Shown one piece after another: positions 33,980 through 42,686 of a DNA stretch of 64,000 bases. The translations under genes were made by a program, and so were the position numbers. The DNA is taken from contig OZ271856.1 in assembly GCA_965601975.1 (NCBI GenBank), positions 3,162,001 to 3,226,000 on the forward strand, given 5' to 3'. The DNA comes from JANQIO01 sp965601975 (GTDB lineage Bacteria > Pseudomonadota > Gammaproteobacteria > Pseudomonadales > Halieaceae). The notes beneath the pieces were generated by a model. That model was not told where the DNA came from. It ran no database searches and was given only the letters and a program-made list of their open reading frames with translations. How positions within the stretch are numbered: the stretch's first letter is position 1; each line of letters starts with the position of its first letter.

Positions 33980-34143
33980 GGGTCGCATCATACCTCGCCC
34001 GGGCGGTGCACCAAACCGGTTCACGGCGCACCTGATTCACGCACCGCGGCGCAGCACCAAACTTCTATCTCTCTGATTTTATTGACTTTATGTCTTGGCA
34101 CGGATGTTGAAAGCCCTATTCCAGTACCAAGGACAGAAACCCT

Positions 34144-34998
34144 GTGACGACCACATCGCTGCTGGCTGTACTGCCCATGCTGCTGGCCCTGCTGGCGGCA
34201 GGGGCGATCGCTGGCCTGTCGTCGGGCCTGTTCGGTGTCGGCGGCGGGTTTGTGGTGGTCCCCGCCCTGCTACTGGTATTCGGCATGCTGCTGGATGCGG
34301 GTCCTCACGATTTGCACGTGGCTATCGGCACGTCGCTGGCCACCATCATCGTCACCTCGGTGCGCGCGGTGCAAGCCCACCATCGCCGCGGTGCGGTGGA
34401 TTTCGCGATCCTGAAAGACTGGGCCCCCTGGCTGACCCTGGGCGTGATCGGTGGGCTCGCGATCGCCTCCGCCGCCAACACCGGCACCCTGATGCTGCTG
34501 TTTGCCACCGGGGTGCTGCTGTACGCGTTTTACTTCCTGCGCCCGGCACTCGCGGTCAAGCGCGAGCGCTACTACGCCTTCCCAGTGGGCATCGGCCGCG
34601 CCGCGCTGGCATCCGGTCTCGCGGGATTTTCCGCCCTGCTCGGCATCGGCGGCGGCACCCCCTTCGTGGTGACCATGGTGGTGTGCGGCCGCTCGGTACA
34701 CGAAGCCGTGGCCACCGCCGCAGGCGTGGGCTTTGTGATTGCGGTGCCGGGAGCGATCGGCTTTGCGCTATTGGGCCTGGGGCAATCGGAATTGCCGCCG
34801 GGCTCCCTGGGCTATGTGAACCTGCCGGCCTTCGCGGTGATTGCCGCCATGGCGATCTTTACCGCGCCGCTGGGGGCACGGCTTGCCCACAGCCTCAGCG
34901 AATACCACCTGCGCCGGGCCTTTGGCCTGTACCTGCTGGTGATCTCGGCGCTGATGTACAACAAATATCTCGCCACCTACGGGTGGCCGGGAACATAA
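34144..34998 (+). CDS. TauE/SafE family anion exporter (copy 1)
   Basis: This 284-residue protein has eight or so membrane helices with the duplicated TauE/SafE core: GLSSGLFGVGGGFVVVPALL, the GTSLATIIVTS loop and the second repeat ALLGIGGGTPFVVTMVV. The family moves sulfite, sulfoacetate or related organic anions. The GTG at 34144 with AAGGA upstream was chosen. Eleven bases separate its stop from the Tat-signal aminotransferase start, so the two are one operon. A second TauE gene is at 62953-63714. The cargo is not known. Confidence 0.88.
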   Translation: MTTTSLLAVLPMLLALLAAGAIAGLSSGLFGVGGGFVVVPALLLVFGMLLDAGPHDLHVAIGTSLATIIVTSVRAVQAHHRRGAVDFAILKDWAPWLTLGVIGGLAIASAANTGTLMLLFATGVLLYAFYFLRPALAVKRERYYAFPVGIGRAALASGLAGFSALLGIGGGTPFVVTMVVCGRSVHEAVATAAGVGFVIAVPGAIGFALLGLGQSELPPGSLGYVNLPAFAVIAAMAIFTAPLGARLAHSLSEYHLRRAFGLYLLVISALMYNKYLATYGWPGT

Positions 34999-35009
34999 GG
35001 AGAAAGAGT

Positions 35010-36125
35010 ATGCTGTCACGACGCGCGTTTATCGGCGGTTCGGCCCTCACACTGTCCGTTGCACTGGCCCGGCCGAGCCGTGCGGACCTGTTGTACGGCC
35101 CCGCCTCGGGCATCGCCAAGCTCAACGCCAACGAGAACCCCTACGGCCCGAGCCCGAAGGCGCTGAAGGCCATGGCGGAAGCCACCGCAAAGGGTGCCTA
35201 CTACGTGGGGCCCTCGGTGGAGCGCCTGCAGGCGATGATCAGTGAACGCTTTGGCCTGGGCCTCGAGAGCATTACCCTGAGTGCCGGCTCCTCCGGCGCA
35301 CTCGCCGACCTGGCTCGCGCCAAGGCCGGCGAAGGCAAGATCCTGGGGCCGGACCTGTTCTGGGACACCACCACCCGACTAGCCCTGCGCCAGGGCGGGG
35401 AATTGATTCGGACGCCGAAGACCGACGACCTCGGCATCGACCTGGACGCGCTGTATGCATCGATCACCCCCAAGGTGTCGATGGTGCAGATCTGCAATCC
35501 CAACAATCCCACCGGTATGCTGCTGGACCCGGCGAAGCTGAGAGCCTTCTGCCTCAAGGCCAGCAAGAAGTGCACGGTGCTGGTGGACGAGGCCTACAAC
35601 GAAATCAGCGACGACCCGGAAACCAATTCCATGGTCGACCTGGTGCGCGCGGGTCACGACGTGGTGGTGGCGCGGACCTTCTCCAAAGTTTACGGCCTCG
35701 CCGGCATGCGGGTGGGCTACCTGCTGGCGACGCCGGAGACCACCGAAAAGGTGCGCAACTACAGCCTCGGCAATTACATGCTCAACCAGGCCGGCGTCGC
35801 CGCGGCGGTGGCCAGCTTTGATGACTCGGCATTCGTGGACTTCTCCCGCGCGCGTATTGTCGAGGCCCGGGAGATGATCTCAGCGGCGGCTGCAGCCAAC
35901 GAACTCACCGTTGCGCCATCACAAACCAGCTTCGTGTTCGTGAACCTGGGCGACGTCAACGCCGAGGCTTTCCGCCAGGCCATGGCCAAGCGCCAGGTAC
36001 TGATTCGCGGCATCTACCAGGACTACCACCACTGGTCCCGGGTCAGCGCCGGCAAGCTGGAGCATGTGGCCCAGTACGTGAAGACCATGCCCGCGGCCCT
36101 GGCCGAGGCGCGGCGCACCGCCTAG
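35010..36125 (+). CDS. Tat-exported class I/II aminotransferase (HisC-like)
   Basis: This 371-residue PLP-fold enzyme is similar to histidinol-phosphate aminotransferases. A Tat signal SRRAFIGGSALTLSVALA is followed by NANENPYGPSPKAL, VQICNPNNPTGMLL, VLVDEAYNEI and the PLP-lysine region VARTFSKVYGLAGMRVGYL. The twin-arginine leader means the enzyme is exported folded with cofactor, unusual for this family. AAGGAG lies 6 bases before the ATG, which lies 12 bases after the TauE stop. The substrate is unlikely to be histidinol phosphate; an extracellular amino acid or sulfonate-linked amine is a guess based on the exporter partner. Confidence 0.88.
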   Translation: MLSRRAFIGGSALTLSVALARPSRADLLYGPASGIAKLNANENPYGPSPKALKAMAEATAKGAYYVGPSVERLQAMISERFGLGLESITLSAGSSGALADLARAKAGEGKILGPDLFWDTTTRLALRQGGELIRTPKTDDLGIDLDALYASITPKVSMVQICNPNNPTGMLLDPAKLRAFCLKASKKCTVLVDEAYNEISDDPETNSMVDLVRAGHDVVVARTFSKVYGLAGMRVGYLLATPETTEKVRNYSLGNYMLNQAGVAAAVASFDDSAFVDFSRARIVEAREMISAAAAANELTVAPSQTSFVFVNLGDVNAEAFRQAMAKRQVLIRGIYQDYHHWSRVSAGKLEHVAQYVKTMPAALAEARRTA

Positions 36126-36128
36126 ACG

Positions 36129-36722
36129 CTACTTCTTTTTCGGGGCTTTCTTCCTGGGCGCCTTGCGCGGCTTCAGGCCCATCATTTTCGCGATCTGCCC
36201 GGTGGCTTCGAGCCCCGGCACCTTGCCCAGGTAGTCGGGTTTGCCGATGTTGAGCCCGTTGTGGCGCAGGATGGCGTAGGCCGTGGTGTAGTGGAAATAG
36301 AAGTTCGGCAGCGCCCAGCCGTTCAAGTAGTCCGCCCCGCTGAAGTAGAGCTTGCCCACCGGGGTTTCCATCTCGATCTCGCGGTGTTCCGCCCCTTCGA
36401 AGTCCGCCACCTTCAGCGTGCGAATAAACGCCAGCGTGCCCCTGATGCGCTCCTGCAGCTCTGCAAAGCTGGCGTTGTCGTCGCTGAACACTGGCGCTGT
36501 GGTTCCCGTGAGCCGGGCGCAGCAGCCCTTGGCATTGTCGCTGGCAATCATCACCTGGTGGGTCAGGGGGAACATGTCCGGGGCGAGCCGCGCCCCCATC
36601 AGCACCGACTCCTCGATGCCGCGCGCTTTGGCGTCTTTCTCGGCGGCCTTCAGAATGGCCGACAGGTTTTTAAGGTGGTGACTGAATAATCGGGCCGAGG
36701 CCTGGTAGACAAGACGGCTCAT
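36129..36722 (-). CDS. DUF1993 family protein
   Basis: This 197-residue DUF1993 protein has FSHHLKNLSAILKAAEKDA, MGARLAPDMFPLTHQVMIAS, the pattern EIEMETPVGKLYFSGADYL and PNFYFHYTTAYAILRHNG. These give a DinB-like four-helix bundle with conserved His/Asp residues. A Lys/Pro-rich C-terminal tail (PRKAPRKKAPKKK) could bind nucleic acid or be disordered. The fold suggests a metal-dependent thiol transferase relative, but function is unknown. It converges on the aminotransferase gene at a 3-base gap. Confidence 0.85.
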   Translation of the reverse strand: MSRLVYQASARLFSHHLKNLSAILKAAEKDAKARGIEESVLMGARLAPDMFPLTHQVMIASDNAKGCCARLTGTTAPVFSDDNASFAELQERIRGTLAFIRTLKVADFEGAEHREIEMETPVGKLYFSGADYLNGWALPNFYFHYTTAYAILRHNGLNIGKPDYLGKVPGLEATGQIAKMMGLKPRKAPRKKAPKKK

Positions 36723-36800
36723 GCGGGGCTCCCTCCAGTGGCTGTGTCTGAAGGGTAGACCAGAATGCCGACTGCTGTGAGTGGTCTACACTGGCTGAGC

Positions 36801-37187
36801 ATGACAGACGAAGCCTGCCCCTGCGGCTCGAAAAGCCCCTTTGCCGAGTGCTGCGAACCGTTTATTGACGGACGCGCATACCCGGACACGGCTGAGAAGC
36901 TGATGCGATCCCGCTACAGCGCCTTCGCGGTGTTCAACGAGCAGTACCTGCTGGACACCTGGCACCCGGCGACGCGGCCGTCGCGGGTGCGCATGGTGCC
37001 GGACCAGCGGTGGATAGGCCTGTCGATCAAACACTGCGAGGCAGGCCAGCCGGGCGACGAGGACGGCACCGTGGAATTCGTTGCCCGCTTCAAGCTCAAC
37101 GGCAAAGGCCACCGCCTGCACGAAACCAGCCGCTTCAATTTCCTGGGCGGGCGCTGGTACTACCGCGACGGAGAACACCATGACTAA
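36801..37187 (+). CDS. YchJ-like SEC-C motif protein (UPF0225)
   Basis: This 128-residue protein has an N-terminal SEC-C-like zinc motif (EACPCGSKSPFAECCEPFI) and the YchJ-family body (AEKLMRSRYSAFAVFNEQYL, then TWHPATRP). A late cysteine-free region (FVARFKLNGKGHRLHETSRF) is also typical. The ATG at 36801 was chosen because it puts the zinc motif near the N-terminus as in the family. The stop overlaps the SDR gene by 8 bases, so the genes are coupled. Biochemical role unknown. Confidence 0.88.
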   Translation: MTDEACPCGSKSPFAECCEPFIDGRAYPDTAEKLMRSRYSAFAVFNEQYLLDTWHPATRPSRVRMVPDQRWIGLSIKHCEAGQPGDEDGTVEFVARFKLNGKGHRLHETSRFNFLGGRWYYRDGEHHD

Positions 37188-37878
37188 ACCCCTTTGCATC
37201 ATTACCGGCGTGGGCCCGGGTACCGGCAGCGCCCTGGTCCGCCGCTTCAGCCGCGACTACCAGGTGGCGATGATTGCGCGCGATGCCGAACGCCTCAACG
37301 AGATTGCCGATGAAGTGCCGCACACCAGCGCCTGGCCCTGCAACGTGGCCGACGCCGATGCCTTCGGCGCCACGCTCGCGGCCATCGAGGAGCAGCTGGG
37401 CGCGGCCCGGGTGGTGGTGCACAACGCCGTGGGCGGCGCGATCATGGATGTGCTCGATATTGAGCCGCGGATCCTGGAACGGAATTTCCGCATCAATACC
37501 CTGGCGCTGCTGCAGCTGATCCAGACCTGCGGGCCCGCGATGGTAGAAGTCGGCGACGGGGTGATTCTCGCCACCGGCAACACGGCGGCCTATCGCGGCA
37601 AGGCCCAGTTCGGGGGCTTCGCCCCCACCAAGGCCGCGCAGCGTATCCTGCTGGAATCCGCCGCCCGTTCACTGGGGCCCAAGGGCGTGCACTGTTGCTA
37701 CGTGGCGATCGATGCGGTCATCGATGTGCCCTGGACCCGGGAGTTCTATAGCGACAGGCCCGATGAGTTCTTCTGCCAGCCCGACGACATCGCAGACGAG
37801 TGCTATCACCTCGCCCACCAGCCGCGCTCGGCCTGGACCTTTGACGCGTTGATTCGCCCCTTCGGGGAAAACTGGTAG
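37180..37878 (+). CDS. Atypical SDR-family protein lacking the catalytic Tyr
   Basis: This 232-residue Rossmann-fold protein resembles SDRs: ITGVGPGTGSALVRR (nucleotide-binding), VVVHNAVGGAIMDVLD in place of the NNAG loop, and a core GGFAPTKAAQRILLESAAR. At the place of the YxxxK active pair there is FxxxK (Phe instead of Tyr), and the catalytic Ser region reads TGNTAAYRG. Thus classical alcohol oxidation may be lost or altered. It overlaps the YchJ gene by 8 bases. Members with this Phe exist, so a sequencing error is unlikely; the function may be binding or isomerase-like. Confidence 0.83.
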   Translation: MTKPLCIITGVGPGTGSALVRRFSRDYQVAMIARDAERLNEIADEVPHTSAWPCNVADADAFGATLAAIEEQLGAARVVVHNAVGGAIMDVLDIEPRILERNFRINTLALLQLIQTCGPAMVEVGDGVILATGNTAAYRGKAQFGGFAPTKAAQRILLESAARSLGPKGVHCCYVAIDAVIDVPWTREFYSDRPDEFFCQPDDIADECYHLAHQPRSAWTFDALIRPFGENW

Positions 37879-37880
37879 CG

Positions 37881-38303
37881 CTAGAGCAGCGCCAGCACGC
37901 AGAACACCAGCAGCGCCACGTTGGCGAAGAAGCCGATCAGGAAGAACCAGCTGCGCGGGCTGGGGTTTACGTTGGTTGAGATGGCGTAATACAGCACCAT
38001 GTGAATGATGCGCGAAATCGCGTACACCCACACCAGGATGCCGGTCCAGGTATCGTTGGCCCCCACCATCACCGCCAGGAAGATCGTGCCCAGCATGGCC
38101 GGCAGGTTCTCCAGCGAGTTCATCCAGGTGCGTTGGGTCCGGAACACCACCGACTCATGGCCGATGCTCTCATCCATCTTGCCGGGGATTGCGCCGGGGG
38201 CCTTCGCCTTCTTGCCGCTGGCGATGAGCTGTTGCACCAGCACCGTGGCAAGGATCACCGCCAGGCCGGCAAAGGCAGCGTCATAGTTGTTGAGAAAATC
38301 CAT
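37881..38303 (-). CDS. MAPEG family membrane protein (copy 1)
   Basis: This 140-residue protein has four membrane helices and the MAPEG signature FRTQRTWMNSLENLP followed by MLGTIFLAVMVGAND. MAPEG proteins are glutathione-linked membrane enzymes in eicosanoid and xenobiotic metabolism; bacterial ones are mostly uncharacterised. ATG at 38301-38303 after GGGAG-like GATAAGA. A second MAPEG gene is at 61784-62188 next to a glutathione transferase. Here no thiol enzyme is adjacent. Confidence 0.86.
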   Translation of the reverse strand: MDFLNNYDAAFAGLAVILATVLVQQLIASGKKAKAPGAIPGKMDESIGHESVVFRTQRTWMNSLENLPAMLGTIFLAVMVGANDTWTGILVWVYAISRIIHMVLYYAISTNVNPSPRSWFFLIGFFANVALLVFCVLALL

Positions 38304-38317
38304 TATTCTTATCTCCC

Positions 38318-38338
38318 AAAAGGGGTCAGTTCCCTTTT
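38318..38338. repeat. GGGGTCAGT hairpin (copy 2)
   Basis: Perfect 7-base stem AAAAGGG (38318-38324) with CCCTTTT (38332-38338), loop GTCAGTT. It lies 15 bases upstream of the MAPEG start codon, and closely resembles the hairpin at 27385-27404. Confidence 0.5.
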
Positions 38339-38416
38339 CGAGAGAGCAGAATAACCGGGAAGCTCATTTCAGATCAAAAAAGAGCTCTGGCCACCCTTTT
38401 GTCCATTCATTTCATT

Positions 38417-38725
38417 TCAGTTGAACCATGCCTGTCCGAAGGTCACCAGTATCGCAGTCCCCAACAAGAGAGTAAGAAATATCGCCCAAAGCAAGTACAA
38501 GACATACCGTTTGCGTCGGCAGATTGGAATGGCAACGATGGTCGAGAGCAACAGCACGGGTGCCGAAACCATCGTAAGGACAACAACCGACACACGGATG
38601 AAGTCGGGAGGCCGGAAGAGATAGAGTAGCTCGAAGAGAGCGTAAAGTGTGAAGCTGAACAGCGAAAGATAAAAGGCTGCGTCCGTGAAAAGACGCAGCC
38701 ATTCACTGGCGCTTCTAGTTTTCAT
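38417..38725 (-). CDS. Small three-helix membrane protein
   Basis: This 102-residue protein has three predicted membrane helices (AAFYLSLFSFTLYALFELLY, IRVSVVVLTMVSAPVLLLST, YVLYLLWAIFLTLLLGTAI). No family was recognised. The ATG at 38723-38725 is preferred; a TTG four codons earlier is in frame. The region is AT-richer than the neighbouring metabolic genes. It lies downstream of the giant repeat-protein gene on the same strand (118-base gap), so it might be an immunity-like partner of that protein, but nothing in the sequence proves it. Confidence 0.55.
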   Translation of the reverse strand: MKTRSASEWLRLFTDAAFYLSLFSFTLYALFELLYLFRPPDFIRVSVVVLTMVSAPVLLLSTIVAIPICRRKRYVLYLLWAIFLTLLLGTAILVTFGQAWFN

Positions 38726-38855
38726 CAAGCTGCCCAAGCAGCCCCTCGTATCTAAAAAAGTCTGCTGCCACAGAATCCCAGAGCGGCTCTGCCACCGCTA
38801 CATTGACCATTGTAACTGTGCCAGTGCCCACACCCTGCGTGACGGCATCGGGCTC

Positions 38856-41800
38856 TCACGGATAGAATCGCTCTACACCCGCGCAGGCGGCCTCGTTGAC
38901 AATAAATCCTGTGTAAGGGCCGTACCGGGGTGTAGTTTCGAATCGATGCACAAGTAACCCAGCATGCCAGAACACACAGCCTTCCGGATTAACTCGCGAT
39001 ACGCCACGAATGCGATTCTCCACGCGATCAGAAGAGTCCAGGCCATGACTCAATACAGTGAATGGCGGGTCCAGGTCATCGACATGGGAGTCGATCATCG
39101 CCTGTTCATGGCCTCTCATGGTGTAGTAACCCTGCTCACCATCCCCACTCGGCAATTTCGGTTCAGCGGCCAGGAAGTCTTTCCAGCGGCCTTTGTCGAC
39201 CAGGCGGCGCTCATCACGTCGGGCAACGATTTCGTCACATGATTCTTGATTCGTACCACTCGTTCTTCCGTAGTACACCTTCGAGAGATCAGTTTTTAAT
39301 TTGCGATAGGTACAGTGTCTTCTATTAGGATCCTTTCTACGCTGCTTGATCGCGATATCAAGCGCCTGGATAACAATGACCAGGTTTTCCCATGTCAGTT
39401 TTTCGTCATCGATGTCCTCGTCGGAAACCTTGTCGGACATGATCGCGTCTTCAACCGCCCAGATGCACTCGTCACCACCGCTGATAGCGCACTTCGCTCT
39501 CATAACGATGACTAAAACCTGGGCCATCTCTTCAAGCTGAATACCGATATCTGCCCCAACGTCTGCCGGCCAGTCTGACCTGCCAAGCAACTCCTCCGCG
39601 GCTTGGGCTCCCAGAACTGTGAGAATGAAGCGCTCAAGCCAGTAGCTTATGGTTCGCTGGCCAGCCGTTTCAAGCACGATGGGGAGTGCGGGCGCGAAGG
39701 ACATGCCAAGTGCATCCTCGTTGAATTGGTCGTACCTGGTAAAGGTGCGGAATTGCAGCCAGAAATCGCGGTAAATGACTCTTCCGAATACATCACCGTA
39801 GAGACACTGAAGTTCAAATGACCGTCTGTCGATCATGGCCTCTTCAAACGTGCCATGGAAAACACGATCCACTGAAGGGAAGATACTGGGATCTTCCGCG
39901 TAGGGAAATTCATCACACCAAAGAGGTTGATTCCGCACATAGACTGGCTTTGCCCACTCACTCAAACTCAGCTGCACCCCGTTGTCATCGAAATAGTTCG
40001 AATCGACGAACCACTGATAGAACTCTTCGATGAACTTGTTCAGCTCAGGTGTCAGCGACCTCGCAGAACTTGCACGATTGGGGACGTCAGTGTCGGCGAA
40101 GACAAATTGGTCAAAGGCGTCCACCGATACGCCATCGATTATCTGCTTTATTCCACGCACAACGAGGTCATTCTTCCCATCGATGTTGTAGTCATCCGTA
40201 GTGATTTCGAGCTCAACCGGGCTCCAACTCAATACCTGCGCTTCATCCGCTACGGTCAGGGGAGACCTGACGTCGAATCCACGATCGGACCGCTGTATCA
40301 AAATGAAATCGCCGGTATCTGCAGCCGAGTCCGCAGGCTGTTTGACGAAAAAGTCGTACCGCCCATCGGAGTTGACATCGCCGGCGTAGACGCCCGCCTG
40401 CTGTTCCTGGGGATCATAGATGAGTGTCGCCGTCGCGGAGACGGACCCACCGGGACCGGAACACGTAACGGTTACCGACCAGTCCGCCGGTTGATTCAGT
40501 GGGTACTGTCTAGAGCCACTGGTAGCAGATGTCCCCTCTGAAGGCACACCACTACAACTGGAGGCCCCAGCAGAAGACCAGGAGAGCGTAGCGCGGTCAC
40601 CAAGCGCCTCGAGCCGGTCAGGGGAGAATGACGCAGTCACCCAGGGCACGACTGGCATAGAGTCGATCACAGTGGAGCAGTCACTGCCGCTCAGCGTATA
40701 CCCGGCGGGGCAGCTATAGGTGGTGGTGGACGTGCTGGCGATCAGGTTCCGGCAGACATTCCCCCATACCTCGTACTGCGCTGGGCAGCCATACGTCGTG
40801 TCTGCTGTCGCGGCCATCTCTTCAGTCATCAAACACTGGGTACCACTACGGGTATAGCCAGTCGGGCAACTGTAGGTGACGAAGGTGTCCGCAGACTGTG
40901 TCACAGTTCGCGAACAGCTGCTTCCACTCAGTGTGTAGTCGGCTGGGCATGTGTATGTGGTACTTGCCGTTGCCGCCCTGGTTTCGGTCTGCAAACAGTT
41001 GGTACCGCTGCGTGTGTAGCCGGCTGGACAGGAATAGGTAGTACTTGTCGTTGCCGCCTGGCTTTCGGTAATCGAACAGTTGCTACCACTGCGTGTGTAG
41101 CCGGTTGGGCAGGAATAGGTGGTACTTGCCGTTGCCGCCTGGCTTTCGGTCAGTGAACAGGTCGATCCGCTGCGTGTGTAGCCGGCTGGACACGAGTAGG
41201 TAGTATTTGGCGTAGCCGCCACGCTTTCGGTAAGCGAACAGTTGCTACCGCTGCGTGTGTAGTTGGTTGGGCAGGAATAGGTGGTGTTTGGCGTTGCCGC
41301 CAGGCTTTCGGTCAGTGAACAGTTGTTGCCGTTGAGTGTGTAGCCGGCTGGACAGTAATAGATAGTATTTGGCGTGGCCGCCACGTTTTCGGTACGTGAA
41401 CAGGTGCTACCGCTGAGCGTATAGCCGGCAGGGCAGCTGTAGGTCGTGTTCGCGATAGGATTCCTGAACTCTAAACAGATGTTTATGAATGGTGTCCACC
41501 CGGCAGGGCAGCTGTAGGTAACGGTACTCGTGGATGCGACTTGTTTGCGGCACTTATTGCCGGAAAGGCTAAATCCCGGGGGGCAATACGGCGGTTGGTA
41601 CTCTCTTGGCAGAAAACGCTGGCAGTAACTGCGGTTTGACATCAGGGAGTAACCCGCCGGGCAACTGTAGCTGACATCTTCTGTAGCCGAAATACTCCTG
41701 TAGCATTGGTTTTGCCCGTTCATACTGTAACCCGACGGACAGCTGTATTCTGTATCCGGCGTCGCCGCAATCGTTGTCGTCCTGGAGCAGGTTGTATTGT

Positions 41801-42686
41801 TGAGCGTGTAACCCGACGGACAGCTATACGTCGTATTCGGCGTCGCCGATACCACTGTTGTTCTTGCGCAGGACGTGCCGCTTTGCGTGTAACCCGCCGG
41901 GCAGCTATACGTCGTAGTCGCCGTTGCCGCTATCGTCGTGGTTCGCGAGCAATTCGTACCGCTGAGTGTGTAGCTCGAAGGACAGCTGTAGTTTGTTTGC
42001 TCCGTCGCCGATATCGTTGTGGTTCGGGAGCAGTTCGTGCCGCTGCGTGTGTAACCCGACGGACAGCTGTAATTTGTTTGTTCCGTGGCCGAGATCGTTG
42101 TGGTCCTGGAGCAGTTCGTGCCGCTGCGCGTGTATCCCGCCGGGCAGCTGTGAGCCGTTTGTGGGGTTGCTGCAATCTGTGTAGTTCTGGAGCAGTTGCT
42201 ACCGCTGCGTGTGTAACCGGATGGACAGCTGTAACTGGTTTCCGGCGTTGCAGATATTGTCACGGTGCCGGAGCAGGTCGTACCGCTACGTGTGTAACCC
42301 GCCGGGCAGGTGTAGTTTGTTTGCGGCGTCGCCGATATCACCGTGGTCCTGGAGCAACTGCTCCCATTCAGTGTGTATCCCGACGGGCAGCTGTATGTCG
42401 TTTCCGGGATCTGATCGACCGTGTCTGCGCAAAATTGCTCATCGCCGGTCAGCGAGCGGCCCGAGGGGCAGCTGTAGGACACATTCGGCGTGCCTGCGAC
42501 GATCTCTATGAGTTCGCAGTTCTCGCCATTGAGCGTGTAGCCCGAGGGGCAAGTCAGCACTGACGCCACGGCCGTGTTGCTCTGGCCGATGGCGAGCAAA
42601 GCGAACAACAGCCCGGCGATCAGGACCAATATTCGTTGATGATGACAGACGGAGTTATGGAACAGATTAGAACTGGAAATAATCAC
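38856..42686 (-). CDS. Secreted 24-repeat cysteine-rich protein with toxin-like C-terminus
   Basis: This 1276-residue exported protein starts at GTG (42684-42686, GGGAG 7 bases upstream) and has signal ILVLIAGLLFALLAIGQS. Residues about 44-681 are 24 units of about 27 residues patterned YSCPAGYTRSGTNCSRT, each with two cysteines about 10-12 apart, probably one disulfide per unit. Then come an Ig-like domain (TLSWSSAGASSCSG), two FG-GAP-like calcium loops (DVNSDGRYDFFV, DYNIDGKNDLVV), a helical region, and a final 144 residues from about 1133 with KVYYGRTSG, RRDERR, MRGHEQAMIDS and NRIRGVSRVN. That last part recalls nuclease-type toxin ends of polymorphic toxins and has a GIY-YIG-like order. 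Function is inferred, not shown. A small membrane gene follows downstream. Confidence 0.75.
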   Translation of the reverse strand: MIISSSNLFHNSVCHHQRILVLIAGLLFALLAIGQSNTAVASVLTCPSGYTLNGENCELIEIVAGTPNVSYSCPSGRSLTGDEQFCADTVDQIPETTYSCPSGYTLNGSSCSRTTVISATPQTNYTCPAGYTRSGTTCSGTVTISATPETSYSCPSGYTRSGSNCSRTTQIAATPQTAHSCPAGYTRSGTNCSRTTTISATEQTNYSCPSGYTRSGTNCSRTTTISATEQTNYSCPSSYTLSGTNCSRTTTIAATATTTYSCPAGYTQSGTSCARTTVVSATPNTTYSCPSGYTLNNTTCSRTTTIAATPDTEYSCPSGYSMNGQNQCYRSISATEDVSYSCPAGYSLMSNRSYCQRFLPREYQPPYCPPGFSLSGNKCRKQVASTSTVTYSCPAGWTPFINICLEFRNPIANTTYSCPAGYTLSGSTCSRTENVAATPNTIYYCPAGYTLNGNNCSLTESLAATPNTTYSCPTNYTRSGSNCSLTESVAATPNTTYSCPAGYTRSGSTCSLTESQAATASTTYSCPTGYTRSGSNCSITESQAATTSTTYSCPAGYTRSGTNCLQTETRAATASTTYTCPADYTLSGSSCSRTVTQSADTFVTYSCPTGYTRSGTQCLMTEEMAATADTTYGCPAQYEVWGNVCRNLIASTSTTTYSCPAGYTLSGSDCSTVIDSMPVVPWVTASFSPDRLEALGDRATLSWSSAGASSCSGVPSEGTSATSGSRQYPLNQPADWSVTVTCSGPGGSVSATATLIYDPQEQQAGVYAGDVNSDGRYDFFVKQPADSAADTGDFILIQRSDRGFDVRSPLTVADEAQVLSWSPVELEITTDDYNIDGKNDLVVRGIKQIIDGVSVDAFDQFVFADTDVPNRASSARSLTPELNKFIEEFYQWFVDSNYFDDNGVQLSLSEWAKPVYVRNQPLWCDEFPYAEDPSIFPSVDRVFHGTFEEAMIDRRSFELQCLYGDVFGRVIYRDFWLQFRTFTRYDQFNEDALGMSFAPALPIVLETAGQRTISYWLERFILTVLGAQAAEELLGRSDWPADVGADIGIQLEEMAQVLVIVMRAKCAISGGDECIWAVEDAIMSDKVSDEDIDDEKLTWENLVIVIQALDIAIKQRRKDPNRRHCTYRKLKTDLSKVYYGRTSGTNQESCDEIVARRDERRLVDKGRWKDFLAAEPKLPSGDGEQGYYTMRGHEQAMIDSHVDDLDPPFTVLSHGLDSSDRVENRIRGVSRVNPEGCVFWHAGLLVHRFETTPRYGPYTGFIVNEAACAGVERFYP
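40644..42557 (-). repeat. Array of 24 tandem ~81-base coding repeats
   Basis: Coding repeats of the giant secreted protein. Most units are 81 bases (27 residues); a few are 72-78. Units 6 and 7 are almost identical in protein, as are units 18-20, which implies recent internal duplication, while units 11-14 and 23 are degenerate. Copy number probably varies between strains. The opposite strand also remains open over part of this array because of the repeat periodicity. Confidence 0.85.

Noticed and set aside
34095..35009. Continuous frame joining the TauE region to the aminotransferase
   Set aside because: The upstream part is an out-of-frame reading of the TauE gene. The aminotransferase begins at 35010 with its own ribosome site and Tat signal.
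40644..42557. Regular repeat array considered as CRISPR
   Set aside because: Units are 72-81 bases, contiguous without unique spacers, and encode a continuous protein.
41706..42563. Long open frame on the plus strand over the repeat array
   Set aside because: It is Arg/Cys-rich and exists only because the minus-strand 81-base repeat keeps the opposite frame open. The minus frame has a signal peptide and clear repeat grammar.
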